Source: an uncultured Collinsella sp. (GTDB lineage Bacteria; Actinomycetota; Coriobacteriia; Coriobacteriales; Coriobacteriaceae). Taken from it: a stretch of DNA of 13,664 bases. The translations under genes and the position numbers were made by a program. Below are positions 6,764-13,397 of the stretch, piece by piece. How positions within the stretch are numbered: position 1 is the stretch's first letter; each line of letters opens with the position of its first letter. Below the pieces are notes generated by a model. That model saw nothing but the letters and a program-made list of their open reading frames with translations. It was not told the DNA's origin and ran no database searches. The DNA is taken from NCBI GenBank assembly GCA_902493545.1, contig CABUQI010000025.1, forward strand, positions 1 through 13,664, given 5' to 3'.

Positions 6764-7423
6764 GTGAACAAGAGCAAGCGCATCGCCATCAGTCTGGTCG
6801 CGGGCGTGCTCGCTGCTCTGCTCTGCATGGTTTACGGCTCGTCGATCCGCTCGCAAGCCGAACAGGTCCAGGCTGAGACCTTGGCCAAGTATGGTGGCGA
6901 TCGCGTCGAGGTATGCGTCGCGGCGCGCGATATCGATGTGGGCGAGACCCTCGATGAGACCAATGTCATAACCCAGGAATGGCTGACGAGTTTGCTGCCG
7001 CGTGACGCGGCGACCGAGCTGCGCCAGGTACGCGGCGACGTGACGACTTCACGTATTCCCAAAAACGCCGTGATCTGCAATGTCTACACCAAGGCCGAGA
7101 GCCACAAGCTCGAGGTGCCTAAGGGCAAGGTCGCCGTTTCGGTGGCGGTCGATGCCGAGCACTCGGTCGGCGGTGCCACGGGCGTGGGCAGCTATGTGGA
7201 CGTGTACGTGCAAAAAGATGGCGTAACCGATCGACTGTGCGGCGCGCACGTGATCGATACCAGTGAGAATTCCGGTGCCACGCGCGAGGGCAAGATCGAA
7301 TGGGTGACGCTGGCGGCTGACCCCGAAGACGTCAAGGAACTGCTGGGAGCCTCGGGCAAGGGAACGGTCAGCTTGACGATTCCCGCCACGGCGCGCGGCA
7401 AAAAGAGCGGAGGCGACGAGTGA
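6764..7423 (+). CDS. cpaB: Tad pilus assembly protein CpaB/RcpC
   Basis: This is the first gene of the Tad pilus operon. The GTG at 6764 is preferred to the ATG at 6749, because the AGAGGAG site (6752-6758) lies 5 nt before GTG and would sit inside the longer frame. The 219-residue protein has a short basic N-terminus, one membrane helix (about 6-26), a SAF-type domain (about 47-110, with VEVCVAARDIDVGETLDETNV) and an RcpC/CpaB domain (about 119-205, with VAVSVAVDAEHSVGGATGVG). It is anchored in the cytoplasmic membrane with its bulk outside. In diderms the family works with the secretin, so its exact role in a monoderm is less clear. The stop codon overlaps the start of the next gene by one base. 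Cys51, Cys105 and Cys159 are notable extracellular cysteines. Confidence 0.85.
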   Translation: MNKSKRIAISLVAGVLAALLCMVYGSSIRSQAEQVQAETLAKYGGDRVEVCVAARDIDVGETLDETNVITQEWLTSLLPRDAATELRQVRGDVTTSRIPKNAVICNVYTKAESHKLEVPKGKVAVSVAVDAEHSVGGATGVGSYVDVYVQKDGVTDRLCGAHVIDTSENSGATREGKIEWVTLAADPEDVKELLGASGKGTVSLTIPATARGKKSGGDE

Positions 7424-9072
7424 TGAAGGCGATCTGGCTTGCGTGCTGCGCGTGCGGCGATTACGGGCTGTTGCAGCGGGAAGTCGAGGGCCGTGATGCG
7501 GGTGCACAGGTGCTTCGCGTGGGTGACCTGGACGGGCTGATTTCCATGGCGCGGGCGTTTCCGTCGCGCCGCGGGGCTGCCATCATCGCGGCGTCTCTGT
7601 TTGATATCGAAGATGTGCGCAAGACTGTTGCGCGCCTGACGGCCGAAGGCCGCGTGAGTCGCGTGGTCGTGTTGATAGAAGCACTCGATCCGTCGGATAT
7701 CGAGGGGCTGTTTCGCGCAGGGGCGACCGAGGTCATCGCTGCGCACAGTATATGCGGCAACGGGCGCGCGGGCGAGGGAGCGGTTGATTCCGATCGGCGC
7801 ATGACGATTGAGCCCGATGCTTTTGTTGATAGGGAACCCGGGGCGCCTCGCGCTACAAGAGGCCCGCGTGTTGATGATTATGGAAAAGCGGAAGCCGAGC
7901 ATGGTCGGCGCCCCCGGAACCCCCTTGTATACGATGACGCTGGAGGGCCGGCGCAGCATGCTGGCGACTCCCCGGCTGTAGATTTGGGATACGTGCACGG
8001 CGTGAATCTGGCGGATGAACTCGACGAAGTTGAGGGCTTTGCCGGGTGCGGCGAGTTGTCGCTGATGCAGCATGAGCAGATTGTGCAGAACGAGCCTGCC
8101 TCGCAGACCGAACAAGCTGCCATGCCGGCTTGGACGCAGCGTGTGGTTGCGGCGGGGGAGACGGGGACGCTATCGCCGACGCCCGCCCCGCCGTCTCCGA
8201 TGCCGCCGGCAGACGCTGCCGCTCCGCAGCATCGAGCTCCGGTCATCTGCGCCATTTCGGGTTCGGGCGGTTGCGGCAAGTCGACGATCGTTGCCACCAT
8301 GGCACACACATCGTCGCTGTTGGGCTTGCGTGCCGCCGTGCTCGACCTGGACCTGATGTTTGGAAACCTTTACGACTTGTTAGGCGTCGATGCTCCGCGC
8401 GATATGGCGGCACTTATCGAGCCGTCGGCGGCGGGCGCGCTCGCCGAGCCAGATATCGTAGCCGCATCGATGCGCGTGGCGCCGGGCGTTACGCTCTGGG
8501 GTCCCGTCGCGGCGCCCGAGCAAGCCGAGCTCATGGCACGTCCGGTGGAGCTACTGCTTGATGTTCTGCGTCGCGAATCCGACGTGGTCTTTGTCGACAC
8601 CTCGGTCTTTTGGGGTGATGCCGTGGCGGCTGCGGTGGCGGCGAGCGACCGCTGCCTGGTCGTTGGCGATGCGGCGGTGTCGTCCGCGACATCGGCGTCG
8701 CGCGTCATTGAACTGGCAAGTCGAGTGGGTGTGCCGCGCACGCGCATGAGCGCCGTGTTCAACCGGTTCGGTGCGCGCGGGGCAGACGAGGACGTCGCCA
8801 TGCGCTTTGAGATTGCCTGTGCGTTGAGCTCCAAGATTCATATCGCCGATGGCGGGCAGGATCTCGCCGCGCTCATGGCGTTTGGACGCGCTGACGAGGC
8901 AGTGGGGCAGACCAGCGCTTTTGCGACCAGCGTGCGCGAGGCTACGCGCGAGATGCTCGTGGAACTGGGGTGCGCCGTCGGCCCTTGGAGCGATATGGTC
9001 GCCGACCGTGCAACGCGTACCGAGCGCCCGCGTATCCGCCTTCCCTGGTCGCGCGAGGGTGATCAGCGATGA
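7423..9072 (+). CDS. tadZ: Tad pilus localisation ATPase TadZ/CpaE (ParA/MinD-like)
   Basis: ATG at 7423 overlaps the cpaB stop (TGATG), and GTG at 7420 is an equally placed alternative. GGAGG lies at 7409-7413. The 549-residue protein has three parts. Residues 1-112 form an alpha/beta receiver-like domain without an obvious phosphorylatable Asp pattern. Residues about 113-270 are a long acidic, Pro/Ala-rich and probably disordered linker. Residues about 272-520 are a ParA/MinD-like ATPase with P-loop GSGGCGKST (280-288), the switch-like LDLDLMFGN (about 307-315) and a Walker B-like strand VVFVD. The family positions the pilus machine, usually at a pole. The usual first Lys of the deviant P-loop is replaced by Ser, so ATP hydrolysis or dimer-dependent activation may differ. 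Its TGA overlaps tadA's ATG. Confidence 0.85.
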   Translation: MKAIWLACCACGDYGLLQREVEGRDAGAQVLRVGDLDGLISMARAFPSRRGAAIIAASLFDIEDVRKTVARLTAEGRVSRVVVLIEALDPSDIEGLFRAGATEVIAAHSICGNGRAGEGAVDSDRRMTIEPDAFVDREPGAPRATRGPRVDDYGKAEAEHGRRPRNPLVYDDAGGPAQHAGDSPAVDLGYVHGVNLADELDEVEGFAGCGELSLMQHEQIVQNEPASQTEQAAMPAWTQRVVAAGETGTLSPTPAPPSPMPPADAAAPQHRAPVICAISGSGGCGKSTIVATMAHTSSLLGLRAAVLDLDLMFGNLYDLLGVDAPRDMAALIEPSAAGALAEPDIVAASMRVAPGVTLWGPVAAPEQAELMARPVELLLDVLRRESDVVFVDTSVFWGDAVAAAVAASDRCLVVGDAAVSSATSASRVIELASRVGVPRTRMSAVFNRFGARGADEDVAMRFEIACALSSKIHIADGGQDLAALMAFGRADEAVGQTSAFATSVREATREMLVELGCAVGPWSDMVADRATRTERPRIRLPWSREGDQR

Positions 9073-10397
9073 GTCTGCAAACGAGGATTAAGGCTGCCGG
9101 CGCTGCAGCGGCGGCAGCGCCTGTAGATGCGGGGCGTCGCCGCGCGGTGAAACGACGCACCAAGCGCGCCGTGATGGACCGCATGGGTTACGACGAAGTG
9201 GCGCGTATCAGCGCCTATGTCGACCCGGCACTTGCCCGCTCGGAATTGCGTCCTGCGGTGGAGGCGGCGCTCAATGTTGAGGAGCCGACCGATCTTGCGA
9301 CGCCCGAGCGCGAGACCATCATCGACGAGATTTTGGATGACGTGGTGGGCTTGGGGCCGTTGCAGCCGCTCATCGAGGACGACACCGTTACCGAGATCAT
9401 GATCAACGGCTGCCGCTCGGCTTTCTTTGAACGTGGTGGCGTCTTGTACCCCATCGAGCATGCGTTTGAGGATGATGAGCAGATCTGTGTGCTTATCGAC
9501 CGCATCATCTCGCCACTTGGCCGCCGTATCGACGAACGCAGCCCCATCGTCAACGCCCGCCTCAAAACGGGCTATCGCGTCAACGCGGTGATTCCGCCTG
9601 TGGCGATTGACGGACCTATTCTCACCATCCGAAAGTTCTCGGACCGCATCTGCTCACTGGACGAGCTTGTGGGGCTGGGGTCGCTGCCGCTTTGGTATGC
9701 GCAGCTGCTGTCGTGCGCGGTGTCGCTGCGACAGGACCTGGCGGTTGCGGGAGGCACGGGATCTGGTAAGACCACCCTGCTCAACGCGTTGTCATGCGAG
9801 ATTTCCACCGGCGAGCGCATCGTGACGATCGAGGACTCTGCCGAGCTCAAGTTTGCGCATCATCCGCACGTGGTGCGCCTAGAGGCGCGCGAGGCTTCAA
9901 TTGAGGGTGAGGGTGCGGTGACGATTCGCGACCTAGTAACTAATGCCCTGCGCATGCGCCCCGACCGCATCGTGGTGGGCGAGGTGCGTGGTGCCGAGTG
10001 CTGCGACATGTTGCAGGCCATGAACACGGGCCACGACGGGTCGCTCACCACACTTCATGCGGGTTCAGAACAGGAGACCGTGGTGCGTCTGACATTGCTT
10101 GCACGTTATGGCATCGATCTGCCGAGCGAGCTCATCGAGGAGCAGATTGCCATGGCGCTCGACGGCATCGTGATGTCCGAGCGCCACGCCGATGGCAGGC
10201 GTTTCGTCTCCTCGTATTCGGGGGTGCGTCGCGCCGCGTCGGGCGGCGTAGAGCTCGAGCGCTATGTGACTTTCGATGCCGCCGAGCGCACCTGGACGCT
10301 TGACCGCGAGCCGCCGTTTATCGCAGAAGGCCTGCGGTCGGGGACGCTCACACAAGAGGAGGTGGACGAATGGAGGTCGCTGTGCCCCTCGTCGTAG
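9069..10397 (+). CDS. tadA: Tad pilus assembly/secretion ATPase TadA (CpaF)
   Basis: TadA is a hexameric cytosolic motor of the type II/IV secretion ATPase family that drives pilus assembly. ATG at 9069 overlaps the tadZ stop (ATGA). The 442-residue protein has a basic N-terminal segment (about 20-40), an N-terminal domain with DEILDDVVGLGPLQPLI (86-102) and VTEIMING (107-114), the P-loop GGTGSGKTT (228-236), the Asp-box region VTIEDSAEL (252-260), Walker B RMRPDRIVVGEVRG (295-308) and the His box GHDGSLTTLHA (321-331). All key motifs are intact, so it should be active. The length is normal for the CpaF group. Its 3' end overlaps tadB by 28 nt, and the tadB ribosome binding site lies inside it. 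Confidence 0.96.
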   Translation: MSLQTRIKAAGAAAAAAPVDAGRRRAVKRRTKRAVMDRMGYDEVARISAYVDPALARSELRPAVEAALNVEEPTDLATPERETIIDEILDDVVGLGPLQPLIEDDTVTEIMINGCRSAFFERGGVLYPIEHAFEDDEQICVLIDRIISPLGRRIDERSPIVNARLKTGYRVNAVIPPVAIDGPILTIRKFSDRICSLDELVGLGSLPLWYAQLLSCAVSLRQDLAVAGGTGSGKTTLLNALSCEISTGERIVTIEDSAELKFAHHPHVVRLEAREASIEGEGAVTIRDLVTNALRMRPDRIVVGEVRGAECCDMLQAMNTGHDGSLTTLHAGSEQETVVRLTLLARYGIDLPSELIEEQIAMALDGIVMSERHADGRRFVSSYSGVRRAASGGVELERYVTFDAAERTWTLDREPPFIAEGLRSGTLTQEEVDEWRSLCPSS

Positions 10398-11296
10398 GGG
10401 GTTTGGCAGGGTTTTCTGTTGCGACGGCGTGCGGGGCGGAACCTCGTGTGCCGCAGGTGCCGCCGGCGGAGCTGGCGCGTCAGGCGCTCGAGACGGTGGC
10501 AGAGAGGCTGCCGCGTGAGCTGGTGGAAAACGATCTGCTGAAAAAGATCGCCCGTTCGTGGACATCGCTGGCTCCGGCGCATCGCCTTGGCCTCGTGATC
10601 GAAGATGCTTCGGGGCGTTTGGCGTTTCTACTGCTATCGAGCGGTGTCTGCTGCGTTTTACTAACGATGGTGTCGTTATCGCCCCTCGGGTTTGCCTTGG
10701 GACTTGTTGCTCCGATTGCCGCTGGCGCCGCTCGGGATGGCTTTGAGAGCCGGCGCGAGCAACACGATGCAGAAGAGGCAATGCCCGAGGCGTTTACCGC
10801 ACTTTCCATGTCGCTTGCCTCGGGACATTCGCTGGCCCAGGGCATGCGCTTTGTGGGCGCTCATGCGCAAGAACCGGTGCATACCGAGTTTTTGCGGGTG
10901 GCGGCGGCGATCGATTGCGGTATCTCGGCGACCGACGCGCTCGATGACTTGCTCGTGCGCATCGACGCTCCCGGCCTTTCGCTTGTGACCTTGGCGCTTA
11001 AGGTGTCTCAGCGCACCGGTGCTCCGCTTGCCGACTTACTGTCCGAGGCGTCGAGCATGGTGGGGGAGCGCATTGAGCTCAAGCGCCGCCTGGATGTCAA
11101 GACGTCGCAGGCTCGCATGTCTGCGCATATGGTCGCGGCGATGCCGGCGGGCATGTGCGCGGTGTTGGCGCTGCTTTCGGCAGATTTTCGTCGCGGTCTT
11201 GCGACGCCTGCCGGCGTGGGCGCTGTGGTGCTGGGTCTTGCCCTCAATGCCGTTGCCCTGGTGGTTATCCGACGCATTATGCGGGTGGAGCTATGA
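10370..11296 (+). CDS. tadB: Tad pilus inner-membrane platform protein TadB
   Basis: TadB is one of two T2SSF-type membrane proteins on which TadA acts. The ATG at 10370 lies 7 nt after AGGAGG (10357-10362) within tadA. The 308-residue protein shows hydrophobic segments near 3-20, 83-101, 103-121, 251-269 and 279-300. A cytosolic T2SSF helical domain lies between about 135 and 245, including EEAMPEAFTALSMSLASGHS (135-154) and the RTGAPLADLL helix. The family is known to pair with TadC. Identification rests on these segments plus its position between tadA and tadC. The stop overlaps the tadC start (ATGA). Confidence 0.88.
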   Translation: MEVAVPLVVGGLAGFSVATACGAEPRVPQVPPAELARQALETVAERLPRELVENDLLKKIARSWTSLAPAHRLGLVIEDASGRLAFLLLSSGVCCVLLTMVSLSPLGFALGLVAPIAAGAARDGFESRREQHDAEEAMPEAFTALSMSLASGHSLAQGMRFVGAHAQEPVHTEFLRVAAAIDCGISATDALDDLLVRIDAPGLSLVTLALKVSQRTGAPLADLLSEASSMVGERIELKRRLDVKTSQARMSAHMVAAMPAGMCAVLALLSADFRRGLATPAGVGAVVLGLALNAVALVVIRRIMRVEL

Positions 11297-11934
11297 GCGC
11301 CCCGGTTGCAGTTGCGGCTTGCCTGTGCGCCCTGAGTGTATTTGTCGCGACGGGTTTGGATCGGGCGGATGCACGCAAGATCGCAGGGGCCTGCAAGCGC
11401 GAGGCGGTGCTGGTCGCTGCCGCGGGTCGCTCAGTGGTCGATGCCCTGACCGCGCGAGTGAAGGGCGCGGTTGGAGTGGGCGGCCCGGCGCGAGTGTCGC
11501 TCGGCGAAGTGTCCGAGATGATCGATGTTGTGCGCTTGGGTCTTTCGGCCGGTCTTTCGTTTGATGCGGCGCTTGAGATTTTCTGCGCCAACCGCCGGTC
11601 AGTGCTGGCTCTTCGCCTTGAGCGGGCCTGCATGGCGTGGCAGGTGGGCGTGGGCACGCGTGAGGACGAGTTGTTGGCCGCCGCGCGCGACCTGGACGTG
11701 CGAGCGCTCGAGACCTTTGCCATCACGGTGGGGCAGGCGCTCGCCCTGGGTGCCCCACTTGCCGAGACGCTGGCCGCTCAAAGTCGCGAGATCCGTGCGG
11801 CTCATCGCGCTGCGGTCGAGCGCGAGATCGAGCGTGCGCCCGTCAAGCTGCTGATTCCCACCGGCACGCTCATCTTGCCGGCGTTGCTTCTGTCCATATT
11901 GGGCCCGCTGCTGGGAGCAGGCGGGATGATGTAG
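11293..11934 (+). CDS. tadC: Tad pilus inner-membrane platform protein TadC (short form)
   Basis: ATG at 11293 overlaps the tadB stop codon (ATGA) and is preceded by GGTGGAG. An open frame reaching back to 11155 lies inside tadB and is discounted. The 213-residue product has an N-terminal hydrophobic segment (about 3-20), a helical T2SSF-like domain (about 68-180, with EMIDVVRLGLSAGLSFDAAL and ITVGQALALGAPLAETL) and a C-terminal membrane segment (about 186-208). TadC proteins are usually nearer 280-320 residues with more helices in the N-terminal half, so this is a reduced form. No frameshift is evident, and the frame is open and codon use is normal throughout. It would act with TadB under TadA. 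Confidence 0.85.
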   Translation: MSAPVAVAACLCALSVFVATGLDRADARKIAGACKREAVLVAAAGRSVVDALTARVKGAVGVGGPARVSLGEVSEMIDVVRLGLSAGLSFDAALEIFCANRRSVLALRLERACMAWQVGVGTREDELLAAARDLDVRALETFAITVGQALALGAPLAETLAAQSREIRAAHRAAVEREIERAPVKLLIPTGTLILPALLLSILGPLLGAGGMM

Positions 11935-11944
11935 GGAGGAATAC

Positions 11945-12178
11945 ATGAACACGATGACTGACGCTGCTGGCAAGGTCCAGGGCTGGGCGTTTTGCCGGGC
12001 GGCACATGTTCGTCAACGCGCCAAGGAGCTACTGCAGGAGGAGAGTGCACAGGGTACCACCGAGTATGCCATCTTGGTCGGCGTGCTCGTGGTGATCGCG
12101 ATTATCGCCATCGTCGCATTTAAGGGCAAGGTTAAAGAGCTATGGGATGCGATCAGCGAGGGCATCAACAGCCTGTAG
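11945..12178 (+). CDS. flp: Flp-family type IVb major pilin precursor
   Basis: This is probably the fibre subunit of the pilus. ATG at 11945 follows GGAGGA (11935-11940), among the strongest sites in the operon, as expected for a highly made subunit. The 77-residue precursor has a 35-residue basic leader, then AQGTTEYAILVGVLVVIAII, a hydrophobic helix (about 41-58) and a short charged tail KGKVKELWDAISEGINSL. Taking Glu40 as the conserved Glu+5, cleavage falls between Ala35 and Gln36 and leaves a 42-residue mature pilin. The leader is long for the Flp family, and Ala rather than Gly precedes the cut. The prepilin peptidase is not in this window. Confidence 0.9.
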   Translation: MNTMTDAAGKVQGWAFCRAAHVRQRAKELLQEESAQGTTEYAILVGVLVVIAIIAIVAFKGKVKELWDAISEGINSL

Positions 12179-12705
12179 AGGGCGAGCGCCCCATCGGGGT
12201 GCTGCTGGTGCTTGCTTGCCTGACCGTGGCGATAGCGGCGGTGCTTTGGGGGCTTAACGCCGCGCGGCAGCAGCGTCCTGGGGCCGCCTTCGATTCGGGC
12301 TCAGATTCGGCGGTGGCGTCTCAAAAAGATGAGATGCGAGATGCGGACGATTCGGATGTCGCTGTCACGGCGCAAACCTTTCTGCGGACGCTCGACAAGC
12401 GGTCTGGCACTGCGACGGATTTGCCTGAGGACAACGCGATTGCGGTCCGGCTTGCATGGTCCGAGGACCGACCGATGACCGAGGCAGCGGCGGATATGTT
12501 ACGCGCCTACCGCGAGGTGCCAACGTCCCAGCTCGCCCTGAGCGGCTATCTCGATATTAAGGGCAACGTATGGGGCGCCATCGTGCGCGATGGGCGCGGC
12601 TGGGTCGATATGGTGACGGTTGCCGCGGATGCTGGCGATGCTTCGTGTCGTCTGCGCGCGGTGCGCCTGGTCCCGCAAACAATAAGCTCAAAGGAGGGAT
12701 CGTGA
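12142..12705 (+). CDS. Unrecognised single-pass membrane protein of the Tad operon
   Basis: This 187-residue protein lies between the two prepilin genes and I do not recognise its family. It has a short hydrophilic N-terminus, one strong membrane helix (about 18-39, GVLLVLACLTVAIAAVLWGL), an acidic, Ser/Asp-rich linker (about 48-75), and a compact C-terminal region (about 76-180) with alternating helix and strand character, including GYLDIKGNVWGAIVRDGRGW. The topology suggests an anchored domain outside the membrane, perhaps a pilus assembly or minor structural factor. The start is uncertain. ATG at 12142 overlaps flp by 37 nt and has only weak ribosome binding sequence, while GTG at 12199 or 12208 would lie in or just after the stem-loop and start inside the membrane helix. 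LVLAC resembles a lipobox only poorly. The stop is followed immediately by the next gene. Confidence 0.7.
   Translation: MGCDQRGHQQPVEGERPIGVLLVLACLTVAIAAVLWGLNAARQQRPGAAFDSGSDSAVASQKDEMRDADDSDVAVTAQTFLRTLDKRSGTATDLPEDNAIAVRLAWSEDRPMTEAAADMLRAYREVPTSQLALSGYLDIKGNVWGAIVRDGRGWVDMVTVAADAGDASCRLRAVRLVPQTISSKEGS
12185..12203 (+). repeat. Stem-loop just after the flp stop codon
   Basis: AGCGCCCC (12185-12192) and GGGGTGCT (12196-12203) form an 8-bp stem with one G-U pair and a 3-nt ATC loop, starting 7 nt after the flp stop. No T run follows. It could protect the 3' end of a processed flp mRNA or partly block transcription, so that pilin is made in excess over downstream proteins. Confidence 0.5.
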
Positions 12706-12706
12706 A

Positions 12707-12925
12707 ATGCATGGCGTTCTGCGTGAAGAGGTTGCCCAAGCGACTGTGGAATACGCCATCGTCACGGTGGCGCTGCTATCGATCGTGCTGGCGATTGCGG
12801 GACTTTGGCGTGCTGGCACCGATGGACGCTTGGCAGCGCTGGTTGAGCGGGCGGCATCCCATGGCGTTGCCTCGACGTCGGTTATCGACGCCGCTGCGGG
12901 TGCTAAGGACATCGCGTTGTATTGA
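12707..12925 (+). CDS. Second Flp-like prepilin (minor pilin candidate)
   Basis: ATG at 12707 follows AAGGAGG (12691-12697) and starts one base after the previous stop codon. The 72-residue precursor has a 10-residue leader ending EEVA, then QATVEYAIVTVALLSIVLAI (11-30) and a hydrophilic tail rich in Ala, Arg and Ser. Glu15 acts as Glu+5, and cleavage would be between Ala10 and Gln11, leaving 62 residues. It differs from the Flp pilin in its shorter leader and longer, less charged tail. A minor or pseudopilin role is inferred from its place between the unknown protein and tadE. Confidence 0.82.
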   Translation: MHGVLREEVAQATVEYAIVTVALLSIVLAIAGLWRAGTDGRLAALVERAASHGVASTSVIDAAAGAKDIALY

Positions 12926-13397
12926 TATCGCGCGTGAGGACCGGGCGCAGTCTACGGTCGAGGCCGCTTTTTTGCTGCCGACGTTTCTGACGCTCATCCT
13001 TCTCGCACTGCAACCGGTGTGCCTGCTTTATACGCGCGCGGTCATGGAGTCTGCCGCCGCCGAGACCGCGCGGCTCATGACCACGACGACGGCGGAGGAC
13101 GACGATCTTAAGGAGTTCACCCGCCGCCGGCTTGCCGCAGTGCCCAACGTTTCGATCTTTCATGCCGGCGGGCCGTTGTCGTGGGATATCGAGCTTGGCC
13201 GGGCCGGTGCGGGTGGCGTCTCGGCCGTGTCCGTTTCCGGCAAGGTCAAGCCGTTGCCTGTGATCGGTGCGTTTGCGCAGGCTATGGGTGGTACCGCCGA
13301 GGGCGGCTACGTTGAGCTCAAGGTCGATGTCTCGTATCAATCGCGTCCCGAATGGCTGGAGGGAGATTATGATTCGTGGATTGCTGCATGGGATTAA
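12861..13397 (+). CDS. tadE: TadE-like pseudopilin
   Basis: TadE-family proteins are minor pilin-like components processed by the prepilin peptidase. The N-terminal motif AQSTVEAAFLLPTFLTLILL (29-48 from ATG 12861) has the family's QSTVEAAF-type core, with Glu34 as Glu+5 and a membrane helix at about 33-57. The rest (58-178) is an extracytoplasmic domain with strand-like stretches. The start is uncertain. ATG at 12861 has a GGCGG site 6 nt upstream but overlaps the previous gene by 65 nt. GTG at 12900 has no clear site. ATT at 12921, behind AAGGAC, would give a 9-residue leader more typical of the family. The frame stays open upstream to at least 12570, but that part is shadow. The 3' end overlaps the next gene by 29 nt. 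Confidence 0.83.
   Translation: MALPRRRLSTPLRVLRTSRCIDIAREDRAQSTVEAAFLLPTFLTLILLALQPVCLLYTRAVMESAAAETARLMTTTTAEDDDLKEFTRRRLAAVPNVSIFHAGGPLSWDIELGRAGAGGVSAVSVSGKVKPLPVIGAFAQAMGGTAEGGYVELKVDVSYQSRPEWLEGDYDSWIAAWD

Noticed and set aside
7192..8115. Minus-strand open frame of 307 codons under cpaB and tadZ
   Set aside because: It covers parts of two well-supported plus-strand genes, lacks any recognisable domain and has shadow-like composition. It is open mainly because the tadZ linker is low in complexity.
11155..11292. Upstream extension of tadC from 11155
   Set aside because: It lies entirely inside tadB in another frame and has Arg/Gly/Cys-rich shadow composition. ATG 11293 has the usual ATGA overlap.
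12199..12240. Lipoprotein signal in the unknown protein (LVLAC)
   Set aside because: The residues at -3 and -2 (Val, Leu) fit a lipobox poorly, and the hydrophobic stretch continues well past the Cys, as in a membrane helix.
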